DNA of 5,745 nt, from the NCBI GenBank assembly GCA_034437895.1, contig DAOTTO010000106.1, positions 1-5,745 on the forward strand. The letters run 5' to 3'. Source of the DNA: JANRLJ01 sp034437895. GTDB lineage: Bacteria > Chloroflexota > Anaerolineae > Aggregatilineales > Phototrophicaceae. The position numbers were made by a program, and so were the translations under genes. This document shows, one piece after another, positions 1 to 5,745 of this stretch. The notes beneath the pieces were generated by a model that searched no databases, was not told the origin of the DNA, and was given only the letters and a program-made list of their open reading frames with translations. The stretch's first letter is position 1, and the number at the start of each line of letters is the position of its first letter.

Positions 1-3
1 TAA

Positions 4-3000
4 ATGACTAAAAGACACAACTTGACCTATACAAATCGGCGTTACTTAGACGCAGTTGAAGATCATGTCGTCATTTTTGACGGCGCGATGGGGACGATGA
101 TCCACAGCCGCAACTTGACAGCGGAAGATTTCGGCGGCGAAAAATATAATGGCTTGGGCGAGCATCTCGTCCTCACGCGCCCGGATGTGATCGCCGATAT
201 TCATGCCGCGTTTTACGCTGTCGGCAGCGAAGTGGTGGAAACGTGTACCTTTCGCGGCAACCGCCTGACGTTGGGCGAATTCGGCTTGCAGGAGAAAACG
301 CTGGAGATCAATCGGGCGGCGGCAAAGTTGGCGCGAGATGTAGCGGATCGTTTTGAGAAGGAAACGGGAATCGCACGTTTTGTAGCGGGGAGCATCGGGC
401 CATCGGGCAAACTGCCGAGCGGCAACGATCCTGATCTGAGCAACATCAGCTTTGACGAGCTTTCCGCCATTTTCTACGAACAGGCGCAGGGCTTGGTCGA
501 GGGTGGCGTGGATGTGCTGTTGGTAGAAACCAGCCAGGATATTCTGGAAGTGAAAGCCGTTGTCGTCGGCATTAATCGCTATTTTGCTAATGCTGGCGTA
601 CGTGTTCCGTTGCAATGCCAGATTACGCTCGATACATCAGGGCGGATGTTGTTTGGAACAGACATCGCCGGGGCGTTAGCAACGCTCGAAGCGCTGCCGA
701 TTGATGTGATCGGGATGAACTGCTCGACAGGTCCCGAATACATGCGTGCGCCGATTCAATATTTGATCGAACACAGCCAACTGCCGATTAGTGTTCTACC
801 GAATGCCGGGCTGCCCCTCAATGTCGATGGCGAGGCGGTTTATCCAATGGAACCGGAACCATTCAGCGATATGGTCAGCGAGTTTACCCGTTGGGGCGTG
901 AACATCGTCGGCGGCTGCTGCGGTACGCGGCCTGAGCATCTCGATTTGCTGTATCGCAAAGTACATGGGCATTCGTATCAGGAACTCATCGAAGGCAAAG
1001 CGGAGCGCGTTCACCCGAAACAACGTGATCCTGAGCATCAAGCGATTGCTTCTAGTGGGATGACCGCGATGCCGATGGTACAAAATCCGGGGCCGACGAT
1101 GATCGGCGAGCGCGTCAATAGTCAAGGTAGCCGCAAAGTGAAGCGGTTGCTTTTGGCAGATGATTATGACAGCATCGTGCAGGTCGCCGTCGATCAAGTC
1201 AACAGCGGCGCACACATGCTTGATGTGGCAGTCGCGTTGACGGAACGTGCTGATGAAAAAGAACAGATGGAAAAGCTCATCAAAAAGCTGGCGATGTCGA
1301 TTGAAGTTCCGCTGATTATCGATACGACAGAGGCCGAAGTCGCGGAAGCGGCGCTGGCGTTGTATCCGGGACGCGGCATCATCAACGGAAACAATCTGGA
1401 AAATGGGCGAGAACGGATTGACCGTATTTTGCCCATCGCACAGAAATATGGTGCGGGTGTCCTCTCGATGACGATTGATGAAGAGGGCATGGCCCACACC
1501 CGCGAAAAGAAATATGAAATCGCCAAGCGCATCACCGAAATCGCCGCCCAGGATTATGGTTTATCACCCGAAGATTTGATCTTCGATACGCTCACTTTCC
1601 CCCTCACGACAGGGCAGGAAGAACTGCGTAACGACGCGGTGGAAACGATTGAAGGAATCCGGCTGATTAAGCAGTATGTCCCCGGCGTGATGACGGCGCT
1701 CGGTGTGAGTAATGTCAGCTTCGGGATTGGCGAGGCAGCACGCGGCGTATTGAACAGTGTGTTTTTATTTCATGCGGTGCAGGCCGGGCTGGATATGGCG
1801 ATTGTCAATCCGGCGCACATCACGCCGTATGCGGAAATTCCCGAAGATCAGCGCAAGTTAGCCAATGATCTGATCTATAACACCGACGAGGATGCACTGC
1901 CGCGTTTCATCCAATACTTTGAGAAAAATGAAGTCAAAGTCGCCGGGCAGGAAGTAGAAGACCCCACTGCCGATATGACCAGCGAACAGGCGCTTCATTG
2001 GCATATATTGCATCGCAAGAAGGACGGCGTAGAGAAGCTCATTGATGATAGTCTAACGCGGCAAGATCCGGTAGGCGTGTTGAATAACGTCTTGCTGCCT
2101 GCCATGAAAGAGGTCGGCGATAAATTTGGTTCGGGCGAATTGATTCTGCCTTTTGTGTTGCAATCCGCCGAGGTGATGAAGAAAACCGTTGCTTATTTAG
2201 AGCAGTTCATGGATAAAGTCGAAGGTTCGACCAAAGGTACCGTCGTGCTGGCAACGGTTTACGGTGATGTGCATGACATTGGGAAGAATCTCGTCAAGAC
2301 AATTTTGACCAACAACGGCTACACCGTGCATGATCTCGGCAAGCAAGTCCCGGCGAACATCATCATCGAAAAAGCGGTTGAATATAATGCAGACGCGATT
2401 GGGCTTTCGGCGCTGCTGGTGAGTACATCCAAGCAGATGCCGTTGATCGTGAATGAATTGGCGCGGCGTGGTCTGAAATTCCCCGTGTTGATCGGCGGAG
2501 CGGCGATTAATCGTAAGTTCGGGCGGCGCATCCTGTTTTTGGATGACACCAAAGAACCGTATACCCCTGGCGTGTTCTATTGCAACGATGCCTTTGAAGG
2601 GCTGAATGTGATGGATAAGCTGATCGTGCCGCAAGTCCGTGAGACGTTTTTGCAACAGGTGATCGATGAGGCGTATGAAGAACTCGGCAAACCTGCCCCA
2701 AGAAAACGGGTGAATGTCGGCAGCGGCGGTAAGACAGTTCAGCCATCGCCTGATTTGCCCGTCCCGCCATTCTGGGGATCAAAACTCATCGAAAGTATGC
2801 CGCTGGAAATTATTTATCAGCATATCCATAAGCCAGAGTTATTCCGACTCTCATGGGGGGCGACCAATACACGCGGCGAAGAATGGACGAAGCTCGAAGC
2901 TGACTTTGAAGCCCGTTTGGAACGGATGGGGCGCGAGGCCAGCCGGAATAAGTCGCTGCGTCCGCAGGCGGTTTATGGTTATTTCCCCGCCAACAGTGAT

Positions 3001-3576
3001 GGCAACGATCTGATTATTTGGGATTGGCAGCCGTTCCAGAATGCGAATGGCAAGCCGCCGGAAAAAATTGAAGTCGCCCGTTTCAGCTTCCCACGTCAGC
3101 CGGGCGGCGAATACTTGTGCATCAGCGATTACTATGCGCCGATAGACAGCGGTCAGACCGATGTGGTGGTGCTGCAAGCTGTGACGGTTGGCGAAGAAGC
3201 CAGCGAATATTTTGAAAAGTTGCAGGGTGCGGATAATTACAGCGAGGCCTATTTCTTTCATGGTCTCGCGGTACAAAGCGCGGAAGCAACAGCAAATTAC
3301 GTCACGCGCCATGTGCGCCAACAATTGAAGTTGGCGGATGGACGTGGCAAGCGTTATAGCTGGGGCTATCCAGCCTGCCCGGACTTGGAAGATCATGCAA
3401 CGGTTTTCCGCTTGCTGCCACAAACTGCCGAAATCGGACTGACGCTGACCGAATCGTACCAACTTGTGCCGGAACAAAGCACCGCCGCGATCTTCACCCA
3501 TCACCCGGACGCGAAATATTACAGCGTGGGTAATCTTGACCGCACCGCACAAATCTTGGGCGAGCCGGAAAGATAA
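4..3576 (+). CDS. metH: Cobalamin-dependent methionine synthase (5-methyltetrahydrofolate--homocysteine methyltransferase), full length
   Basis: Cytoplasmic enzyme that moves the methyl group of 5-methyltetrahydrofolate to homocysteine through protein-bound cobalamin, giving methionine and tetrahydrofolate. At 1190 residues it is close to the E. coli enzyme (1227), and all modules are present in order. The homocysteine domain (about 14-325) has FDGAMGT at 25-31 and the three zinc ligands Cys240 (GMNCSTGP) and Cys305-Cys306 (GGCCGT). The pterin domain (about 360-625) opens with IGERVNSQGS at 367-376. The helical cap lies at about 660-740. The B12 domain (about 745-880) has DVHDIG at 755-760 with the lower-ligand His757, then GLSALL at 800-805 and GGAA at 831-834. 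The reactivation domain (about 925-1185) contains R1117-x3-GYPACPD and KYYSV at 1171-1175. No catalytic residue I know is missing. An in-frame TAA at 1-3 makes this ATG the first possible start. The upstream leader, where a cobalamin or SAM riboswitch might lie, is outside the window. Confidence 0.97.
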   Translation: MTKRHNLTYTNRRYLDAVEDHVVIFDGAMGTMIHSRNLTAEDFGGEKYNGLGEHLVLTRPDVIADIHAAFYAVGSEVVETCTFRGNRLTLGEFGLQEKTLEINRAAAKLARDVADRFEKETGIARFVAGSIGPSGKLPSGNDPDLSNISFDELSAIFYEQAQGLVEGGVDVLLVETSQDILEVKAVVVGINRYFANAGVRVPLQCQITLDTSGRMLFGTDIAGALATLEALPIDVIGMNCSTGPEYMRAPIQYLIEHSQLPISVLPNAGLPLNVDGEAVYPMEPEPFSDMVSEFTRWGVNIVGGCCGTRPEHLDLLYRKVHGHSYQELIEGKAERVHPKQRDPEHQAIASSGMTAMPMVQNPGPTMIGERVNSQGSRKVKRLLLADDYDSIVQVAVDQVNSGAHMLDVAVALTERADEKEQMEKLIKKLAMSIEVPLIIDTTEAEVAEAALALYPGRGIINGNNLENGRERIDRILPIAQKYGAGVLSMTIDEEGMAHTREKKYEIAKRITEIAAQDYGLSPEDLIFDTLTFPLTTGQEELRNDAVETIEGIRLIKQYVPGVMTALGVSNVSFGIGEAARGVLNSVFLFHAVQAGLDMAIVNPAHITPYAEIPEDQRKLANDLIYNTDEDALPRFIQYFEKNEVKVAGQEVEDPTADMTSEQALHWHILHRKKDGVEKLIDDSLTRQDPVGVLNNVLLPAMKEVGDKFGSGELILPFVLQSAEVMKKTVAYLEQFMDKVEGSTKGTVVLATVYGDVHDIGKNLVKTILTNNGYTVHDLGKQVPANIIIEKAVEYNADAIGLSALLVSTSKQMPLIVNELARRGLKFPVLIGGAAINRKFGRRILFLDDTKEPYTPGVFYCNDAFEGLNVMDKLIVPQVRETFLQQVIDEAYEELGKPAPRKRVNVGSGGKTVQPSPDLPVPPFWGSKLIESMPLEIIYQHIHKPELFRLSWGATNTRGEEWTKLEADFEARLERMGREASRNKSLRPQAVYGYFPANSDGNDLIIWDWQPFQNANGKPPEKIEVARFSFPRQPGGEYLCISDYYAPIDSGQTDVVVLQAVTVGEEASEYFEKLQGADNYSEAYFFHGLAVQSAEATANYVTRHVRQQLKLADGRGKRYSWGYPACPDLEDHATVFRLLPQTAEIGLTLTESYQLVPEQSTAAIFTHHPDAKYYSVGNLDRTAQILGEPER

Positions 3577-3578
3577 AC

Positions 3579-3628
3579 AGCAAAGAGTCGACGCAAAGGC
3601 GCTAAGAACGCCGAGAATCGCAAAGAAA
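3579..3628. repeat. Degenerate GCAAAG-type dispersed intergenic repeat
   Basis: Just after the metH stop there is a short purine-rich stretch built on the word GCAAAG, found at 3580-3585, 3593-3598 and 3620-3625, with a variant GCTAAG at 3601-3606. The core at 3592-3606 (CGCAAAGGCGCTAAG) matches a GCAAAG/GCTAAG intergenic element I recall from many unrelated bacterial genomes. Such elements often produce false small proteins with wording like DAKALRT, which one frame here encodes. The family assignment is from memory. The words and positions are read from the sequence. Its position between metH and an AT-rich gene makes it a possible boundary of inserted DNA. Confidence 0.5.
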
Positions 3629-3630
3629 AA

Positions 3631-3657
3631 GGGAATGTGGATTGAATCCATGTTCCC
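3631..3657 (+). promoter_or_regulatory. 12-pair RNA hairpin in the leader of the ATPase gene
   Basis: The arms 3631-3642 (GGGAATGTGGAT) and 3646-3657 (ATCCATGTTCCC) pair along their full length around a three-base TGA loop. The pairs 3636-3652 and 3637-3651 are U-G and G-U wobbles, so the stem is unbroken only in + strand RNA. Read from the - strand these become two adjacent A-C mismatches. No T-run follows on the + strand, so it is not a normal intrinsic terminator for metH. On the - strand the arms would be followed by CCCTTTTTCTTT, but with the broken stem. It ends 19 bases before the ATPase start codon. A structured leader, an mRNA end-stabilising stem or part of the adjacent repeat are all possible. 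Confidence 0.5.
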
Positions 3658-3668
3658 TGAATGAGGGA
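3654..3668 (+). promoter_or_regulatory. Ribosome binding site of the ATPase gene inside a small competing hairpin
   Basis: GAGGGA at 3663-3668 lies 8 bases before the ATG at 3677 and is the best Shine-Dalgarno match, so it supports that start. The same bases can pair: TCCCT (3654-3658) with AGGGA (3664-3668) around a five-base loop (3659-3663). This small stem would hide the binding site. It uses 3654-3657, which also form the end of the larger hairpin at 3631-3657, so only one of the two can form at a time. The larger stem should win by default and leave the site open. Any regulatory use is inference. Confidence 0.45.
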
Positions 3669-3676
3669 TATGTGGG

Positions 3677-5350
3677 ATGTTAACTCGCCTTCGCATCAAA
3701 AATTTTAAGCAGTTTGAAGATGTCGATATTGAATTGGGGCAGTCGGTTGTCTTGATTGGCCCTAATAATTCCGGCAAGACTTCTGCATTGCAGGCATTGG
3801 CGTTGTGGTATAGCGGGTTACAAAAATGGTGGTCTCTACTTCCTGATTGGCATATTGAACCTGCCGAACATCCTTATTTAACGATCAACCGTTATGATTT
3901 GTATGTTTTACCAGTTCCATCAATCGAATTGTTATGGCGTAATTTGCGATCCAAACAAAATACTGAAAATGTGTTTATAGAGATTTGGGTTGATGGTTTA
4001 GGTAAGGAAAAAATCTGGTCACAGCAATTCAAGTTTGAATTTGTCAACGAAGAATCGCTCTATTGCTTTCCATCTGTGCCTTCTGATTTTGCCTTTATAC
4101 ACCATATAAACGATAAACCTCAGCTTGTTTATTTGCCACCAATGTCAGGCTTGATAGCGACTGAGGATAGATGGGAGCGTGGCAGCATCAACCGACGCAT
4201 AGGCGAGGGACGCACGGCGGAAGTGCTGCGGAATTTGTGCTATCAGGTTTATGAAAGTAATAGTCAAACAGGTAATTGGGATAAGATTACCACCTATATC
4301 CGGGATTCATTTGGTGTTGAATTACTGCCACCAGATTATTTGCCTGCTCGTGGCGAAATCCGTATGGCCTATCAAGAACGTGGTATCACGCTTGATTTGT
4401 CGTCATCTGGTCGGGGAATGCAGCAAATCTTATTGCTTTTGAGCTATATGTATGCTAATCCCGGCGCGGTGCTACTGCTTGATGAACCAGATGCTCATTT
4501 AGAAATTTTGCGCCAACGTGAGGTTTATCATTTACTGATGACGGTAGCAGGAGAACAAGGTTCGCAGATTATTGCTGCCAGCCACTCAGAAATTGTGCTA
4601 GATGAAGCGGCTGATCGGGATACAGTAATCGCGTTTGTAGGGCAGCCACACCGCATGGATAAGCGCAACAAAAGCCAAGTGGCAAAGGCATTGAAAAAAA
4701 TTCGTGCTGTAGATTATGCTTTGGTCCAACAAACGGGTTGGATTTTGTACCTAGAGGGCGCAACCGATTTAGCCATTTTGCGATCTTTTGCCACGCTGCT
4801 CGATCATCAAGCGCTACAAATGTTTGGGCATCCTTTTGTCCACTATCTTGAGACAAATAAACCCCGTATTGCCAACGATCATTTCAACGGATTGTTAGAA
4901 GCTAAGTCGGATTTAGTGGGTGTCGCACTTTTTGACAAAATACCCTCAGCAAAACTACAACACAGGCTAGGTTTAGTTGAATTGATGTGGAAGCGGCGCG
5001 AAATTGAAAATTACTTGTTAATGCCGGAAACACTTATAGCCTATGCAGCAGATGGAGCGGGTGACGGAGAGGTGCGTATGAGCATCATGAGGGAATTAAT
5101 TGCTTCAGAAGTCGCGCCCGCTGCCTTAAATGATAGGACTCACCCTTTCTGGCATGATACAAAAGCAAGTGATTTCATGGATCGCCTTTTCGAGGTGTAT
5201 TATCAAAAACTAGGACTGCCGAATTTGATGCGAAAGACCAACTATCATGTCTTGGCGAATTTTGTACCGCCTGAGCTGATTGACGCGGAAGTGATCGAAA
5301 AATTGGATGCGATTGTGGAAGTAGCAAAGCAGGCGAAACCGATTGTTTAG
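3677..5350 (+). CDS. OLD-like P-loop ATPase with a putative TOPRIM-like C-terminal domain
   Basis: A 557-residue soluble protein with no signal peptide or membrane segment. The N-terminus (LTRLRIKNFKQFEDV) is typical of SMC/RecF/OLD-type ATPases and fixes the start. The ABC-like ATPase parts are all present: Walker A GPNNSGKT at 28-35, a family-looking YLPPMSGL at 152-159, signature SSSGRGMQQ at 242-250, Walker B VLLLDEPDAHL at 265-275 (Asp269, Glu270), and the switch His303 in ASHSE. From about 355 a second domain begins with YLEGATD at 358-364, which resembles the first TOPRIM motif (Glu360, Asp364), then LFDK with Asp420, REIENYLL at 441-448 and TKASDF at 495-500. In OLD nucleases such domains cut DNA, but here the DxD motif is reduced to one clear Asp. 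No UvrD-like helicase partner follows, unlike Gabija or class 2 OLD pairs. It lies 100 bases after metH and is markedly AT-richer, which suggests transfer. ATPase fold is near certain. Nuclease activity and an anti-phage role are inference. Confidence 0.85.
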   Translation: MLTRLRIKNFKQFEDVDIELGQSVVLIGPNNSGKTSALQALALWYSGLQKWWSLLPDWHIEPAEHPYLTINRYDLYVLPVPSIELLWRNLRSKQNTENVFIEIWVDGLGKEKIWSQQFKFEFVNEESLYCFPSVPSDFAFIHHINDKPQLVYLPPMSGLIATEDRWERGSINRRIGEGRTAEVLRNLCYQVYESNSQTGNWDKITTYIRDSFGVELLPPDYLPARGEIRMAYQERGITLDLSSSGRGMQQILLLLSYMYANPGAVLLLDEPDAHLEILRQREVYHLLMTVAGEQGSQIIAASHSEIVLDEAADRDTVIAFVGQPHRMDKRNKSQVAKALKKIRAVDYALVQQTGWILYLEGATDLAILRSFATLLDHQALQMFGHPFVHYLETNKPRIANDHFNGLLEAKSDLVGVALFDKIPSAKLQHRLGLVELMWKRREIENYLLMPETLIAYAADGAGDGEVRMSIMRELIASEVAPAALNDRTHPFWHDTKASDFMDRLFEVYYQKLGLPNLMRKTNYHVLANFVPPELIDAEVIEKLDAIVEVAKQAKPIV

Positions 5351-5353
5351 GAG
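5349..5353 (+). promoter_or_regulatory. Shine-Dalgarno sequence that decides a TTG start
   Basis: AGGAG overlaps the last two bases of the ATPase stop codon (TAG, 5348-5350) and lies 8 bases before the TTG at 5362. The first in-frame ATG, at 5380, is 26 bases away and has no purine-rich site of its own. The spacing therefore favours TTG. The overlap suggests translational coupling with the ATPase gene. Confidence 0.6.
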
Positions 5354-5361
5354 TTTAGAAT

Positions 5362-5745
5362 TTGGGCTTTGTAGACTCGATGCAGGGGCGGCAGACGACC
5401 CTAAAAGGATGTTTAATCGTCGGCTTAGGGATGCTCTTGGGGACGTTGGCGTGTGTATCGGTGATTTATATTGCCGTCGATACCTCGTGTGTTTCCAGCG
5501 CCAATACTTGGCTGCCAGATTATTCCGGTTCGCAGTTGGTCAGTGAGGAGCATAGCTGGTTGCGTTCCTTCGGAATCGGCGAGACGACACGCATCCTGTA
5601 TACCACTGATACTTCCGGGATCGTCAGCCGATGGTATACCCGACAGGACATCCTCAACGAGTCTCAGGGGAAAAGCCGTGACGGACAAATCGCGCAGTTG
5701 CGCTGGGCAGTAGGCCGCGATCAGAACACTGACGGCGCGGTCATC
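5362..5745 (+). CDS. Membrane-anchored protein of unknown function, 3' end outside the window
   Basis: An open frame runs without a stop from the TTG at 5362 to the last base of the window, giving 128 residues. The alternative ATG at 5380 would remove six of them. A short basic N-terminus (Arg10, Lys15) is followed by one hydrophobic segment at about 17-39 (CLIVGLGMLLGTLACVSVIY and on), then a polar region with no further membrane segment. This predicts a single-pass protein with the N-terminus inside and the rest outside the cytoplasm. TLAC at 28-31 is a poor lipobox, because it lies mid-helix and lacks the usual Leu at -3. The outer part is rich in Trp, Tyr and Ser/Thr (WLPDYSGSQLV at 50-60, WLRSFGIGETTRILYTTDTS at 66-85, SRWYT at 89-93). 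I do not recognise the family. It starts 11 bases after the ATPase stop. Its GC content is like that of metH, so it may be the original neighbour. Confidence 0.75.
   Translation, partial: MGFVDSMQGRQTTLKGCLIVGLGMLLGTLACVSVIYIAVDTSCVSSANTWLPDYSGSQLVSEEHSWLRSFGIGETTRILYTTDTSGIVSRWYTRQDILNESQGKSRDGQIAQLRWAVGRDQNTDGAVI

Noticed and set aside
3631..3657. Intrinsic terminator of metH on the + strand
   Set aside because: The stem is good but is followed by TGAATGAGGG with no T-run. On the - strand there is a T-run but the stem is broken by two adjacent A-C mismatches and no - strand gene is seen.
3464..3664. Small + strand frame across the metH end and the intergenic gap
   Set aside because: It overlaps metH in another frame, and its C-terminal part is only the translated GCAAAG repeat and hairpin.
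3642..3673. Promoter for the ATPase gene with a TTGAAT -35 box
   Set aside because: No convincing -10 box lies at the right spacing, and it would overlap the hairpin and the ribosome binding site. The TTGACC at 3536-3541 likewise has no -10 partner.
2851..3777. Long antisense open frame (308 residues), and the other antisense frames at 46-615, 796-1497 and 2197-2655
   Set aside because: They lie opposite metH, which has unmistakable domains throughout. Their translations show no known motif and their length is explained by the codon bias of metH.
5443..5454. Lipoprotein signal (TLAC) in the third gene
   Set aside because: The Cys is in the middle of the hydrophobic stretch and the preceding residues fit the lipobox poorly, so a membrane anchor is the simpler reading.
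5343..5546. Small + frame and overlapping frames at 5471-5713 (+) and 5425-5688 (-)
   Set aside because: The frame from TTG 5362 has a well-placed ribosome binding site, a clear membrane segment and stays open to the window end. The others are shadows of it.

Overview
The window holds three genes, all on the + strand: a complete cobalamin-dependent methionine synthase (metH, 4-3576), a complete P-loop ATPase with an apparent TOPRIM-like C-terminal half (3677-5350), and the first 128 codons of a membrane-anchored protein that runs off the right edge (from 5362). No RNA genes, CRISPR arrays, insertion sequences or tRNAs were seen. The antisense and alternate-frame open frames look like shadows of these genes.

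Organism: a bacterium, most likely of the Chloroflexota (Anaerolineae-like) or a phylum with a similar MetH. This rests on the MetH wording I remember for that group (an IGERVNSQGS pterin motif, a PPFWGSK entry to the activation domain) and on the mid-to-high GC of metH. It is inference, not a database result.

Layout: metH starts right after an in-frame TAA at the left edge. It is followed by a 100-base gap that carries a degenerate GCAAAG-type dispersed repeat, a 12-pair RNA hairpin, and a second small hairpin that would cover the ribosome binding site of the ATPase gene. The two hairpins share bases, so they exclude each other. No intrinsic terminator on the + strand is visible in the gap. 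The ATPase gene is clearly richer in AT than metH, most strongly in its first half. Its stop codon overlaps the Shine-Dalgarno sequence of the third gene, whose best start is TTG, so those two genes are probably co-transcribed. Base composition in the third gene returns to the metH level.

How the genes relate: metH is housekeeping (methionine and methyl-folate metabolism) and has no evident functional link to the other two. The ATPase resembles single-gene OLD-like ATPase/TOPRIM proteins, a group that includes anti-phage and DNA-processing proteins. Its composition and the repeat in front of it suggest it may have arrived by transfer. A defence role is a hypothesis only. The membrane protein could be its partner or simply the next host gene.
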